From assembly GCA_017398555.1 (NCBI GenBank), contig JAFQFV010000037.1, positions 1 to 64,000 of the forward strand: a DNA stretch of 64,000 nt, in the 5' to 3' direction. Position 1 is the first letter of the stretch; each line of letters starts with the position of its first letter. Positions 8,008 to 17,437 of this stretch are shown here, one piece after another. A program made the position numbers and the translations under genes. The stretch is from Alistipes sp. GTDB taxonomy: Bacteria; Bacteroidota; Bacteroidia; Bacteroidales; Rikenellaceae. The notes beneath the pieces were generated by a model. That model saw only the letters and a program-made list of their open reading frames with translations. It was not told the DNA's origin and made no database searches.

Positions 8008-8382
8008 ATGGCAACAAAGTTTTTTAAGTGCCGCCACTGCGGTAATGTAGTAGAGAAGGTAGTAGATTCAAAAATCCCTGTCGTATGCTGCGGCGAGAAG
8101 ATGGAGGAGCTTATTCCAAACACCGTCGAGGCGAGCGGCGAGAAGCATATTCCGGTAGTTACGCGACTTGATGATTGCACAATCAAGGTCGAGGTTGGCA
8201 GCGTAGCACACCCGATGCTCCCAGAGCACCACATCGCATTTATCTATGTCGAGACTGAGGATGGCGGCATCCGCGTCGATTTGAAGGATAAGCCGGAGGC
8301 GACAATCTGCACCTGCACCTCAAAGCCTGTGGCAGTCTATGAGTACTGCAACCTCCACGGTCTGTGGAAGACAGAGTTGTAA
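8008..8382 (+). CDS. dfx: Desulfoferrodoxin (superoxide reductase)
   Basis: 124 residues. The N-terminal desulforedoxin domain binds the Fe(SCys)4 centre I with Cys8, Cys11, Cys27 and Cys28 (CRHC and CC). The C-terminal superoxide reductase domain has the GEKHIP motif (Glu and His), HPMLPEHHI and the final C-N-L-H, the ligands of the catalytic Fe(His4Cys) centre II. It reduces superoxide to peroxide without making oxygen, the strategy of anaerobes. Last gene of the thioredoxin-ferritin run and followed by a strong hairpin terminator. Confidence 0.94.
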   Translation: MATKFFKCRHCGNVVEKVVDSKIPVVCCGEKMEELIPNTVEASGEKHIPVVTRLDDCTIKVEVGSVAHPMLPEHHIAFIYVETEDGGIRVDLKDKPEATICTCTSKPVAVYEYCNLHGLWKTEL

Positions 8383-8386
8383 AATA

Positions 8387-8415
8387 AAAACGTGCTCTCT
8401 GGAGCACGTTTTTTA
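8387..8415. terminator. Bidirectional terminator between dfx and M23 peptidase gene
   Basis: Hairpin CGTGCTC-TCTG-GAGCACG with A-run before and T-run after, so it can end transcripts from both convergent genes. Confidence 0.85.
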
Positions 8416-8418
8416 TCT

Positions 8419-10134
8419 CTATCTGTAAAACTTATCCTCAAAGATAGCTATATTACCCACACTATCCGTCACACGCAGGCGGAGGGTGTGGGTTGTTTTT
8501 TTACCCGCCGCAAGAGGGCTATCGAATATGTGGTAGAGGGTCGATTGGAGCGGAGAGTAGTTCAAGCTTCTCCACTGGCCGTCAATATAGAGTTCATAGC
8601 TATCCACACCAGCAAAGTTATCCCCAACACGGAAAGAGATACGCTTTGCCGAGCTCAAATCGGCATTAGAGCGCCAATTTGGTTTGATTGTCGGAGCAGT
8701 AGTATCGGCAACAACAACCATCTGACCCGCCTTGCGTGTTCTGTAGTGGATAACCCCTCCCGCATAGAAACCGCCACCGTAGTAGTAACCACCCTTACGA
8801 CCCCTTACCGCCACGCAACACTTTGACTGCAATGTCAGCGGCACTGTGGCATAGATAGAGACGGTAATATAGCCCGATAACGGCATCTTCTCATCCAAAA
8901 CAATATAGCTCGGCGAGAGCACATCTACGCCCTCAATCTGAGGAGTCTCACCTGCTCTCTGCACACGGCAAAAGCTCGGCTCATAGAGGGCTGATGCTCC
9001 GATATAAACATTTATTCCACGCTCTCTAAGAACCCTGTCCTCACCCGCTCCCGCAATCTCGGCAGCGCTATCTCTAACGGCGGTAAATAGTTGATTATCA
9101 GATTTACCCACTATCTCAAACTCTACTTTGGAGATATTTCCGCAATCATCCTCAACCTCAATTACTATGCTCCTCTTCTCGCCACTTGCTGCACCAATAA
9201 CACCGCGATTTTTAACTGTCGGATAGAGATAATCGGGCGCTGCATCCTTCTTTGCTAAACGGATAACCTCGCACTTGGCATCGCGCTGCATCGGGTAGTA
9301 GCTGACAAGGTCACAGGTACGGGTATCGGCAAAGGCAAAACCATCCATTCGATACTCAAAGTTCTTCACACCATCAACCCTCTGCGCCACACGATAGATA
9401 CCGAAACGGCTTGTTGCATTGCCACTCTGGCGGTCACGACACTCTAACAGAAGGTAGCCATTTCGACCAACCGCCACGCTACCCTGCACAGTATATCTCT
9501 CACCACTCTTCTTTAGAGCATAGCTCCTCTTCGGAGCCTCAACCGCCACGCCGTCGAGGGTATCAACCTCTATGTAGTGCAGTCGCAGCAGTTGTGGAGC
9601 GAGTTTATCATTCGGACGAAAAACGTTACGGCGGATAATATTGTATGTATGCGTACCTTCCGCATTGCGAAGCTCATAGTGCAGATGCGGGCCGAATGAG
9701 TTACCCGTATTACCCGAAAAACCGATAACATCGCCCGCCTTTACCGGAAACTGCTCAGGTTGCAGAGCGATATCCACAGAGTTTGCACGATTGGCATAGC
9801 GATACTCGCGCACAAACTCCTCTACACCCTTCTCGTAGCGTGAGAGGTGAGCATAGACGGTCATTGTCCCCTCTTTCGGATGGGTCACATAGAGGGCCAA
9901 ACCGTAGCCATAGGCGGAGTGGATAATGCGTGATATATAGCCATCTGCCGCCGCCACAACAGGTTTACCCTGTGCGCCGTCAGTCTTTATATCCACACCC
10001 GAATGAAAGTGGTCGGGGCGCATCTCGGCGAAGGATGCCGAGTGAAGACCCTTGACATTTTTAATCGGATATTGATATGCAAAAGCGGCACTACAGAGCA
10101 CCGCAAAGAGTATAAATAGTCTATATCTTACCAT
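8419..10134 (-). CDS. M23 family metallopeptidase (LytM domain), exported
   Basis: 571 residues. Signal peptide at about 1-19. The LytM/M23 domain is N-terminal (about 20-160), with zinc ligands in HFHSGVD (about 41-47) and the catalytic HLH in FGPHLHYELR (about 147). M23 enzymes cut peptidoglycan cross-bridges. The following 400 residues look like beta-sandwich repeats (DDCGNISKVEFEI, VTDSVGNIAIFED), perhaps for cell-wall or protein binding. The start ATG overlaps the end of recX by 7 nt, so it is translated from the aroA-aroC-prmC-recX transcript. Confidence 0.87.
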   Translation of the reverse strand: MVRYRLFILFAVLCSAAFAYQYPIKNVKGLHSASFAEMRPDHFHSGVDIKTDGAQGKPVVAAADGYISRIIHSAYGYGLALYVTHPKEGTMTVYAHLSRYEKGVEEFVREYRYANRANSVDIALQPEQFPVKAGDVIGFSGNTGNSFGPHLHYELRNAEGTHTYNIIRRNVFRPNDKLAPQLLRLHYIEVDTLDGVAVEAPKRSYALKKSGERYTVQGSVAVGRNGYLLLECRDRQSGNATSRFGIYRVAQRVDGVKNFEYRMDGFAFADTRTCDLVSYYPMQRDAKCEVIRLAKKDAAPDYLYPTVKNRGVIGAASGEKRSIVIEVEDDCGNISKVEFEIVGKSDNQLFTAVRDSAAEIAGAGEDRVLRERGINVYIGASALYEPSFCRVQRAGETPQIEGVDVLSPSYIVLDEKMPLSGYITVSIYATVPLTLQSKCCVAVRGRKGGYYYGGGFYAGGVIHYRTRKAGQMVVVADTTAPTIKPNWRSNADLSSAKRISFRVGDNFAGVDSYELYIDGQWRSLNYSPLQSTLYHIFDSPLAAGKKTTHTLRLRVTDSVGNIAIFEDKFYR

Positions 10135-10622
10135 TCTTCATCAACCTTAACAATTCTCTCCACACAACGCTTTGCCGTAGAGAAGTCATAACCTTGACCT
10201 GCAGCATAACGGAAGAGCTTTGCGCGAAGGTCTGCACCACTTTTTGCCTTTGTTGTTCGTACCTTACGCTCTAGCAGCTCCATCAGTCGCTCCGTCATAT
10301 CCACATCGCCACTCTCTGCCATCGCCTCGGCGATTATTGCGCCATCTATACCCTTTCGTTTTAGAGCTGCCGTAATCTTATAACCACCCCAACCACTTAG
10401 GTTTATCTTCTCACGAACAAAGGCTGCCGCGTAACGGCTATCATCTATAAATCGTTCTGCCACAAGGCGTTGTAACACTTTTCGAGCATCACTATCTGCC
10501 ACACCCCACCCCTTCATCAGTCGGAGGGCATCTGCGCTGCACTTCTCGCTACGGGCACAGAGATTCATCAGCGAGCGCAGTGCCTGCTCAGGGCTCTTTG
10601 TGCGTTTTACCTTCTGCTCCAT
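10128..10622 (-). CDS. recX: Regulatory protein RecX
   Basis: 164 residues, typical for RecX. Three-helix repeats are visible: ALRSLMNLCARSEKCSADALRLM, VLQRLVAERFIDDSRYAAAFVRE and the GGYKITAALKRKGI segment that is diagnostic of the family. RecX binds RecA filaments and limits recombinase activity. It is not next to recA here; it overlaps prmC by 16 nt upstream and the M23 peptidase gene by 7 nt downstream, so it belongs to the same translationally coupled run. Confidence 0.87.
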   Translation of the reverse strand: MEQKVKRTKSPEQALRSLMNLCARSEKCSADALRLMKGWGVADSDARKVLQRLVAERFIDDSRYAAAFVREKINLSGWGGYKITAALKRKGIDGAIIAEAMAESGDVDMTERLMELLERKVRTTKAKSGADLRAKLFRYAAGQGYDFSTAKRCVERIVKVDEEW

Positions 10623-11437
10623 ACCATTCGCTCTTTATCAAAGATATCTTTAGCCACAACCACATCGCTATAGCCCATTTGACGAAGCATATCGGCTATT
10701 TGCGAGCCAAACTGCTCATATATCTCGAAGTACAATCTGCCACCCGTACGCAACATCGCAAGACCATTTTGGGCGATGCTGCGATAGAAGCAGAGTGCAT
10801 CATCATCAGCCACAAAGAGTGCTGTATGCGGCTCAAAATCGACCACATTTCTATCCATTGTCGCCAAGTCCGACTGCGGAATATATGGAGGGTTTGAGAC
10901 AATAATATCGAACTGTCCGAGATGACTCATATCTGCCAGCGCATCCGCCTTGACAAACTCCACCTTCACTCCATTTCTCTCTGCATTTCGTGCAGCAATC
11001 TCAAGGGCAATATCGGATATATCTACCGCCACAACCTCTGCACCCTCAACCATCTTGGCAAGCGATACGGCAATAGCTCCGCTACCCATACCCACATCGA
11101 GAATACGCACCCCGGCTCTGCTGTCAGCCACCACACGTGCTACCAACTCCTCGGTCTCAGGGCGCGGAATGAGCACGCCGCTTCGCACCTCAAAAGTAAG
11201 GTCACAGAACTCTGCCTCGCCAAGCACATACTGCACGGGGCAGGCTGCCGAGAGTCTATCTATAATAGTCTGAAAATCATCTATTTGACACTCATCGTCA
11301 TAGTGCACCACAAGTTCAGAAAAGCTATAACCGCAACGGTTGCAGACCACTTGGCGAGCTATTGCAGTCGCCTCGCGTTCGTCGTAAATAGTCTGCACCG
11401 CCTGCTCGATAGTGCGTATAGCCTCTCTTACCGTCAT
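10607..11437 (-). CDS. prmC: Peptide chain release factor N5-glutamine methyltransferase
   Basis: 276 residues. N-terminal helical domain (about 1-85), then a Rossmann methyltransferase with SAM motif ILDVGMGSGAIAVSLA (about 115-130) and the catalytic NPPYIP (about 186-191), which binds the target glutamine. PrmC methylates the GGQ motif of release factors RF1 and RF2 and thereby improves termination. Its start overlaps the aroC stop by 4 nt and its end overlaps recX by 16 nt. Confidence 0.94.
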   Translation of the reverse strand: MTVREAIRTIEQAVQTIYDEREATAIARQVVCNRCGYSFSELVVHYDDECQIDDFQTIIDRLSAACPVQYVLGEAEFCDLTFEVRSGVLIPRPETEELVARVVADSRAGVRILDVGMGSGAIAVSLAKMVEGAEVVAVDISDIALEIAARNAERNGVKVEFVKADALADMSHLGQFDIIVSNPPYIPQSDLATMDRNVVDFEPHTALFVADDDALCFYRSIAQNGLAMLRTGGRLYFEIYEQFGSQIADMLRQMGYSDVVVAKDIFDKERMVWSRR

Positions 11438-12414
11438 AGCGACAACTTTAACTGAGCAAGCGCTATTGCCATCACAGCCTCAACAACCACCGCTGCACGA
11501 AGAACTATGCAGGCGTCGTGACGACCGCCAATGGTAAGAGGCTCAACACTCTGCGATGCGAAATTATATGTATTCTGTGGTTGTGCAATGCTCGGCGTAG
11601 GCTTTATAGCCACGCGAACAACTATCGGATTGCCATTTGTAATACCACCATTTATACCGCCCTCGTGGTTGGTTGCTGTGGTGCCGTTACTGTCAATAAT
11701 GCGGTCATTGCGTTCACTGCCACGCAGACGCACGCCCGCAAAGCCGCTACCGAACTCCACACCCTTTACCGCAGGAACAGAGAAGAGCAGATGTGCCGCC
11801 ACGCTCTCCACAGAGTCAAAAAATGGCTCACCCAAATCTCTGCCTGCACCCTCAACAACGCACTCGATAACTCCGCCAACCGAGTCGCCATCACGTTGTG
11901 CCGCAGCCACAACAGCCTCAAACTGAGAGCTATCTGTAGTGCCGCCAATCTCAACTATGCGACTTGCATAGCGCGCAGAGGATGTAATCTTCTTCGCCAC
12001 AACACCGGCTGCCACAAAGAGTAGCGTCATACGGCCCGAAAAGATACCGCCACCGCGCAAATCGAACTGCTCTCCGTACTTATGACGTGCCGTAAGGTCG
12101 GCGTGTGATGGGCGCGGATGATTTCTCAACCTATCATAGTCGCTGGAGCGGGTATTTTCGTTATAGAAGCGTATCTCAAGTGTATCGCCCGTAGTCATAC
12201 CATCTGCAACTCCACTCACGATATGGGGAACATCCCCCTCGCGGCGAGGTGTAGTGCCTTTTGCACCCGAACGACGACGGTCTATATCCGCCTCGAAATC
12301 ACTCTCAGCGAGGGCAATACCCGCAGGCACACCTGTAATTATCACTCCGAGCGACTCTGTGTGCGAGCCACCGTAGAATGAGATATTGAAATATCTTCCA
12401 AAACTATTATTCAT
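11434..12414 (-). CDS. aroC: Chorismate synthase
   Basis: 326 residues, somewhat shorter than the usual 350-360. The family motifs GGSHTESLGVIITGVPAG (about 15-32), RHKYGEQFDLRGGGIFSGRMT (about 110-130) and GRHDACIVLRAAVVVEAVMA near the C terminus are intact, so it is probably functional. It makes chorismate from 5-enolpyruvylshikimate-3-phosphate with reduced FMN. It directly follows aroA, the preceding step, with an 8-nt overlap, and overlaps prmC by 4 nt. Confidence 0.95.
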   Translation of the reverse strand: MNNSFGRYFNISFYGGSHTESLGVIITGVPAGIALAESDFEADIDRRRSGAKGTTPRREGDVPHIVSGVADGMTTGDTLEIRFYNENTRSSDYDRLRNHPRPSHADLTARHKYGEQFDLRGGGIFSGRMTLLFVAAGVVAKKITSSARYASRIVEIGGTTDSSQFEAVVAAAQRDGDSVGGVIECVVEGAGRDLGEPFFDSVESVAAHLLFSVPAVKGVEFGSGFAGVRLRGSERNDRIIDSNGTTATNHEGGINGGITNGNPIVVRVAIKPTPSIAQPQNTYNFASQSVEPLTIGGRHDACIVLRAAVVVEAVMAIALAQLKLSL

Positions 12415-13657
12415 CTCTCAACCTCTCTATATCTTCAAAAAAGTCGGGATAGCTCTTGGCAACGCACTCTGCTCCGAGAATAGTCACCTCACTATCGCTC
12501 AGCAGAGCTGCCACAGCAAGGGTCATCGCCATACGATGGTCACCATAGCTCTCAACCTCTACGCCACCCTTAATCTCTCCGCCGACAATGCGCATCACAT
12601 TCTCCTCCGACAAATCGACCTCAACGCCGAGCTTTCCAAACTCCTTACGGATAGCCTCGGCGCGATTACTCTCCTTATGCTCCAAACGGCGAGTACCGAC
12701 AATACGACTCTCACCCTCTGCCGCCGCAGCAAGTGTTGCAAGTGCCGGAAAGAGGTCAGGGCAGTTTGTCGCATCGAACTCAAAACCGCGCAATTCTCGA
12801 TGTGATGCAGTGACAGAATCGCCCTCCGTTGTAAGCTCTGCACCCGCGCGAACAAGGGCATCACACACCGCAACATCTGCCTGTTTTGAGAGCATCGAGA
12901 GGTTTTTAACCGTCACCGAGCCCGCCACAGCGCCTGCCACAAGGAGCATCGCCGCTGCGCTCCAATCGCCCTCAACGGCATACTCTGTCGGGGTGTAACT
13001 CTGACCGCCGGCAATGTAGAACTGCTCATAGTCATTATGCTCAATAGCAACACCAAAACGTGCTGCCGTATCTATTGTCATATCGAGATAGGGTTTCGAT
13101 ACTGCGCGAGTGACATTGATTACCGTATCCTGCTCTGCAAGTGGCAACGAGAGCAACAATCCCGTCACAAACTGCGAAGAGACCGAGCCATCGACATCTA
13201 TCTCGCCGCCCTGCATAGGTCCGCACACCTCGATTGGCAGCCTGCCGCCACCATCTCGAACATCTACACCAAGCGCCCTGAGCGGGTGTATCATCATATC
13301 CATCGGACGGTAGAGCAGCGTACCCTCGCCACTGATTACTATCGGCTCCTTGCAAAGTGAGGCGATAGGGGTAAAAAGGCGAGCCGAAAGGCCCGACTCC
13401 CCCACCGAAAGCGTGGTTGATTGAGGTTTCAGACCACCCTCGACAACTATCGTATGCTCATCCACACGCTCAACCTTTGCCCCGAGCATCCGGATACAAT
13501 TTAATGCAGAGAGAGTGTCATTGCAAAAGTCCATATTTCGCAATACACTCTTTCCCTCAGCCAACAGAGCAACGGCAAGCGCCCTCTGCGCATAACTCTT
13601 TGAGCACGGTGGCGTTACAACACCATTTAGACGCCCCTTAGATATCGTTTTGTCCAT
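12407..13657 (-). CDS. aroA: 3-phosphoshikimate 1-carboxyvinyltransferase (EPSP synthase)
   Basis: 416 residues. It transfers enolpyruvyl from PEP to shikimate-3-phosphate. The N-terminal substrate loop CSKSYAQRALAVALL is present, followed by GESGLSARLFTPIA and the C-terminal YGDHRMAMTLAVAALL motif. An in-frame Met 21 nt upstream (13678) lies inside a 14-nt tandem repeat, so the start MDKTISKGRL at 13657 is preferred. First gene of the overlapping aroA-aroC-prmC-recX-M23 run. Confidence 0.93.
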   Translation of the reverse strand: MDKTISKGRLNGVVTPPCSKSYAQRALAVALLAEGKSVLRNMDFCNDTLSALNCIRMLGAKVERVDEHTIVVEGGLKPQSTTLSVGESGLSARLFTPIASLCKEPIVISGEGTLLYRPMDMMIHPLRALGVDVRDGGGRLPIEVCGPMQGGEIDVDGSVSSQFVTGLLLSLPLAEQDTVINVTRAVSKPYLDMTIDTAARFGVAIEHNDYEQFYIAGGQSYTPTEYAVEGDWSAAAMLLVAGAVAGSVTVKNLSMLSKQADVAVCDALVRAGAELTTEGDSVTASHRELRGFEFDATNCPDLFPALATLAAAAEGESRIVGTRRLEHKESNRAEAIRKEFGKLGVEVDLSEENVMRIVGGEIKGGVEVESYGDHRMAMTLAVAALLSDSEVTILGAECVAKSYPDFFEDIERLRDE

Positions 13658-13665
13658 TATAATTT

Positions 13666-13693
13666 GGCTATTTGCCATTGGCCTTTAGCCATT
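13666..13693. repeat. Short 14-nt tandem repeat
   Basis: Two imperfect 14-nt copies, GGCTATTTGCCATT and GGCCTTTAGCCATT, in the gap before aroA. They make the upstream aroA start at 13678 unlikely. Confidence 0.5.
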
Positions 13694-13751
13694 AGCTTTT
13701 TCTACTTATTCCGCAACTTCAGAGTGCTGTCAAAAGCACTTTTGTCGAAGA

Positions 13752-14516
13752 CTACTCCTCGGCAACAAAGCGGTGGTTACGCTTGAGCTCGAAGTTTTTA
13801 CCAAGATATACTCGACGCACCATCTCATCGGCTGCAAGCTCCTCGGCAGTACCTGTCTTGAGGATTTTACCCTCATAGAGCAGATAGGTGCGGTCTGTAA
13901 TGGCAAGAGTCTCATCGACGTTGTGGTCGGTGATAATTACGCCGATATTCTTCTGCTTAAGGGTCGCCACGATGCTCTGAATATCCTCAACAGCGATAGG
14001 ATCGACACCTGCAAACGGCTCATCAAGCAGGATAAACGATGGGTTGATAGCAATCGCGCGAGCAATCTCTGTACGACGACGCTCACCACCCGAGAGCTGA
14101 TTACCGTAACTTTTGCGCACTTTTTGCAGACGAAACTCCTCGATAAGCTCCTCAAGACGATGACGCTGATACTCCTTTGTATAGTTTGTAATCTCCAGCA
14201 CCGCGCGGATATTATCCTCAACGCTCAGACGGCGGAAGACAGATGCCTCCTGTGCCAGGTAGCTCACACCCAACTGCGCACGCTGATAGACAGGCAGTTT
14301 GGTAAGCTCATTGACCGTTCCGTCGTCGTGCTCAAGGAAGATTCTGCCGCCATTTGGCTTGATAAGACCCACAATCATATAGAACGATGTGGTCTTACCC
14401 GCACCATTTGGGCCGAGCAGACCCACAATCTCTCCCTGACGAACATCAATAGAGACGTGGTCCACAACGGTACGCGATTTATATTTTTTAATCAGATCGG
14501 TAGTGTACAATCTCAT
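13752..14516 (-). CDS. lptB: LPS export ABC transporter ATP-binding protein LptB
   Basis: 254 residues, one ABC ATPase domain. Walker [10 protein letters not shown] (about 34-42), signature LSGGERRR (about 141), Walker [14 protein letters not shown] (about 161-173) and H-loop DHNVDE are all visible; the LptB-type [17 protein letters not shown] is diagnostic. It powers LptFGC, which extracts lipopolysaccharide from the inner membrane. A minus-strand -7 box TAACTTTG sits 29 nt upstream. The short insert [13 protein letters not shown] (about 63-75) is typical of Bacteroidota LptB. Confidence 0.94.
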   Translation of the reverse strand: MRLYTTDLIKKYKSRTVVDHVSIDVRQGEIVGLLGPNGAGKTTSFYMIVGLIKPNGGRIFLEHDDGTVNELTKLPVYQRAQLGVSYLAQEASVFRRLSVEDNIRAVLEITNYTKEYQRHRLEELIEEFRLQKVRKSYGNQLSGGERRRTEIARAIAINPSFILLDEPFAGVDPIAVEDIQSIVATLKQKNIGVIITDHNVDETLAITDRTYLLYEGKILKTGTAEELAADEMVRRVYLGKNFELKRNHRFVAEE

Positions 14517-14544
14517 ACCCGAAAAAAATTTGATTATTTTTCCA

Positions 14545-14552
14545 CAAAGTTA
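14545..14552 (-). promoter_or_regulatory. Candidate -7 box of lptB
   Basis: Minus-strand TAACTTTG, 29 nt before the lptB start. No good TTTG at the -33 position. It is divergent from the recQ -7 box at 14576. Confidence 0.45.
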
Positions 14553-14575
14553 TAGTTTTTTTCGAGAATTATAGC

Positions 14576-14583
14576 TATCTTTG
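14576..14583 (+). promoter_or_regulatory. Candidate -7 box of recQ
   Basis: TATCTTTG, about 52 nt before the recQ start. The -33 region is only T-rich, so support is moderate. Confidence 0.45.
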
Positions 14584-14635
14584 GGTAAGAATTTCGTTTT
14601 TTGAAACTTTAAGGAGAATTATTAATCATAGGAAG

Positions 14636-16825
14636 ATGGCTAAGGAACTGTTCACAAAGGAGTTAATACACCAGAAGCTGAAGGAGTACTTCGGATTCTC
14701 CTCTTTTAAGGGGAATCAGGAGGCTGTTATACTCAATCTGCTCTCTGGTCGCGACACATTTGTGCTTATGCCTACCGGTGGTGGAAAGTCGTTGTGCTAC
14801 CAGCTGCCGGCGCTTATGATGGATGGTGTAGCTATTATCATATCTCCGCTCATCGCGCTGATGAAGAATCAGGTGGATGCTATGCGCACCTTCTCTGACA
14901 ATCCGGGCATCGCCCACTTCCTTAACTCCTCTCTTACAAAGAATGCTGTGCAGCAGGTGCGTGAAGATGTACTTGCCGGAAAGACAAAGCTGCTCTACTT
15001 CGCCCCTGAGTCGCTGACAAAGGAGGATAATATCGCCTTTCTGCACAAGATTAAAATCTCGTTCTACGCCATTGACGAGGCGCACTGTATCTCGGAGTGG
15101 GGTCACGACTTCCGCCCTGAGTACCGTCGTATTCGCCCAATTATAAACGATATTGGTCAGGCACCGCTCATCACCCTTACGGCAACAGCTACGCCGAAGG
15201 TGCAGATGGACATTCAGAAGAACCTCGGTATGACCGACGCTACAGTCTTCAAGAGCTCGTTCAACCGACCAAACCTCTACTACGAGTTGCGTCCGAAGAA
15301 CGACCCTGACCGTGACATCATCCGCTTTATCAAGCAGAATGAGGGCAAGAGCGGTATTATCTACTGTCTGAGCCGTAAGAAGGTGGAGGAGCTCGCCGAG
15401 CTGCTTGTTGCCAACGGCATTAAGGCTCTGCCTTACCACGCAGGTATGGATGCCCAGACACGTGCCGACAATCAGGATGCCTTCCTCAAGGAGGGTGCCG
15501 ATGTTATCGTGGCAACTATCGCCTTCGGTATGGGTATCGATAAGCCGGATGTCCGTTTTGTCATCCACTACGACATTCCGAAGTCACTTGAGGGCTACTA
15601 TCAGGAGACAGGCCGTGCCGGTCGTGATGGTGGCGAGGGCTTCTGCCTTACCTTTTATAATTATAAGGATATACAGAAGTTGGAGAAGTTTATGCAGGGC
15701 AAGCCTGTTGCCGAGCAGGAGATTGGCAAGCTGTTGTTGCTTGAGACCCAATCTTATGCCGAGAGCAGTATGTGCCGCCGCAAAACCCTGCTCCACTACT
15801 TTGGTGAGGAGTACACCGAGGATAATTGCGGAAATTGCGACAACTGCTGCAACCCTCGTCCTCGTATAAATGCCACAGAGGAGCTTGTAACGGCTCTGGA
15901 GGCTCTTAAGAGCATTGGCGACAAGTTTAAGATTGACCACCTTGTAGCTCTGCTGCTCGGCAAGACCACAGCCATTATCAAGAGCTACGGACATAACAAT
16001 AGCGAGTTCTTCGGCATCGGTGCCGAGAAGAGCAGCAATTTCTGGAATGCCGTTGTGCGTCAGGGACTTATCATGGGTCTTATCGACAAAAATATCGAGA
16101 ACTACGGACTGATATCTATCACCCCTGCGGGCGAGAAGTTTATCGATAGCCCGACAATGGTTCGCATTGCCGAGGATCGCGACTATGACGAGGAGGAGAC
16201 AAAGAGCGTAGCACCTGCACACGGCAGTGCTGCCGATGAGGAGCTGTATGCAATGCTCAAGGATCTGCGAAAGAAGGTGGCAAAGAAGCACGACCTACCG
16301 CCATACGTCATCTTCCAGGACCCATCGCTTGCCGATATGGCTATCCACTACCCGATTACTATCGAGGAGATGCAGAATATCTCTGGCGTGGGTGCAGGAA
16401 AGGCAAAGAAGTTCGGCGAGGAGTTTATCGCACTCATTAAGGCCTATGTCGAGGAGAAGGAGATTATCCGCCCTCAGGATATGGTTGTAAAGTCTGTGGC
16501 AAACAAGGCAAGCAACAAGATTTTCATCATCCAATCTATCGACCGACAGATGGATTTCGAGGATATAGCTCGCGCAAAGAGCCTTAGCTTCGACGAACTA
16601 CTCACAGAGATTGAGGCTATTGTAAATTCAGGTACTCGCCTCAATATCAACTACTTCCTCGAAAAGTATATGGATGAGGATAAGATTGACGACATCTTCC
16701 TCTACTTCAAGGAGGATGCCGAGTCCGACTCCCTTGCCGAGGCATACGACGAGCTTGGCGACGAATATACCGAGGAGGAGATTCGCCTGGTGCGCATCAA
16801 GTTCCTCTGCGAGGCCGGTAACTAA
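14636..16825 (+). CDS. recQ: ATP-dependent DNA helicase RecQ
   Basis: 729 residues. The helicase core has Walker A MPTGGGKSLCYQLP (about 43-56), the DEAH box IDEAHCISEWGHDFRPEY (about 144-161) and motif VI QETGRAGRDG. The RQC zinc site follows (CRRKTLLHYFGEEY, then CGNCDNC), then a winged helix and an HRDC-like domain containing SGVGAGKAKKFGEEF (about 580-594), plus a C-terminal acidic extension (about 650-729). RecQ unwinds 3'-tailed and branched DNA in recombinational repair. It is monocistronic, followed by the initiator tRNA. Confidence 0.95.
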   Translation: MAKELFTKELIHQKLKEYFGFSSFKGNQEAVILNLLSGRDTFVLMPTGGGKSLCYQLPALMMDGVAIIISPLIALMKNQVDAMRTFSDNPGIAHFLNSSLTKNAVQQVREDVLAGKTKLLYFAPESLTKEDNIAFLHKIKISFYAIDEAHCISEWGHDFRPEYRRIRPIINDIGQAPLITLTATATPKVQMDIQKNLGMTDATVFKSSFNRPNLYYELRPKNDPDRDIIRFIKQNEGKSGIIYCLSRKKVEELAELLVANGIKALPYHAGMDAQTRADNQDAFLKEGADVIVATIAFGMGIDKPDVRFVIHYDIPKSLEGYYQETGRAGRDGGEGFCLTFYNYKDIQKLEKFMQGKPVAEQEIGKLLLLETQSYAESSMCRRKTLLHYFGEEYTEDNCGNCDNCCNPRPRINATEELVTALEALKSIGDKFKIDHLVALLLGKTTAIIKSYGHNNSEFFGIGAEKSSNFWNAVVRQGLIMGLIDKNIENYGLISITPAGEKFIDSPTMVRIAEDRDYDEEETKSVAPAHGSAADEELYAMLKDLRKKVAKKHDLPPYVIFQDPSLADMAIHYPITIEEMQNISGVGAGKAKKFGEEFIALIKAYVEEKEIIRPQDMVVKSVANKASNKIFIIQSIDRQMDFEDIARAKSLSFDELLTEIEAIVNSGTRLNINYFLEKYMDEDKIDDIFLYFKEDAESDSLAEAYDELGDEYTEEEIRLVRIKFLCEAGN

Positions 16826-16854
16826 GAGCTCTTAAAAATATTTTGCGAGAAAAT

Positions 16855-16885
16855 TTTGCAGATATAAAAATTTGCACTATCTTTG
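16855..16885 (+). promoter_or_regulatory. Promoter of initiator tRNA
   Basis: TTTG (16855-16858), 19 nt, TATCTTTG (16878-16885). It lies 44 nt before the tRNA 5' end. Confidence 0.7.
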
Positions 16886-16929
16886 CACTCGCAAACGATG
16901 AGATTTCGCTTCGGCAGATCAAGATACAT

Positions 16930-16983
<54 letters not shown>

Positions 16984-17003
<20 letters not shown>

Positions 17004-17096
17004 CCTTAGGACAGTCAATCGACTGTCCTTTTTTTTATTTTGCAGCAGCAACTGCGTTGCAATGTTCAAAGTATGGTTAATAGCACAAGTAAACTT
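16984..17096 (+). repeat. Direct repeat of tRNA-fMet 3' end, copy A
   Basis: From TTCGAGTCCC in the tRNA through the terminator to AAACTT. It matches 17307-17417 with one substitution and a 2-nt shorter T-run. It marks a tRNA-associated duplication of the attL/attR type. Confidence 0.85.
17008..17036 (+). terminator. Terminator of tRNA-fMet
   Basis: Perfect hairpin AGGACAGTC-AATC-GACTGTCCT followed by eight T. A second copy with six T lies at 17331-17357. Confidence 0.9.
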
Positions 17097-17165
17097 GACT
17101 ATTCTCCATACATTGAACAACGCTAAAACGTATCTGCAAAATAGACATACCGCGTGAATGGTTCT

Positions 17166-17306
17166 TTAATGGGTGGTTACCTCCCGCGTGTTAATCCACA
17201 CCGCCACTAGTGGCGACTGCGGCACTTGGTCGGTGATGATGCGCTGTGCGATTTCGGGCGACATTACCTCCTCGGTGATGACGCGCCGTTTCGCCACAGC
17301 GCGACA
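17166..17306 (-). pseudogene. Fragment of unidentified element ORF at tRNA-fMet
   Basis: On the minus strand this encodes a tail of about 45 residues ending in TREVTTH and a TAA stop. Two similar blocks, VITEEVMSPEIA and IITDQVPQSPLVA, suggest an internal repeat. The frame runs on into translated tRNA and terminator sequence, so only the C-terminal part is genuine. A related motif (ITEGVPLSRNAV...NTTEVTAH) lies beside tRNA-Val at 19040. I do not recognise the family. It probably belonged to an element that integrated at the tRNA. Confidence 0.5.
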
Positions 17307-17417
17307 TTCGAGTCCCACTCCCGCTACCTTAGGACAGTCAATCGACTGTCCTTTTTTATTTTGCAGCAGCAACTGCGTTGCAATGTTCAAAGTATGGTTA
17401 ATAGCACAAGCAAACTT
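17307..17417 (+). repeat. Direct repeat of tRNA-fMet 3' end, copy B
   Basis: Second copy of the tRNA T-arm, acceptor 3' strand, terminator and about 60 nt of flank, lying 323 nt after copy A. The two copies bracket a 210-nt GC-rich segment containing the ORF fragment, as expected for a decayed integrated element. Confidence 0.85.
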
Positions 17418-17437
17418 ACATAACTCGCAAATAATAC

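Noticed and set aside
14663-15568. 301-residue frame antisense to recQ
   Set aside because: Lies wholly inside recQ on the other strand; composition fits a shadow of biased codon use, with no recognisable domain.
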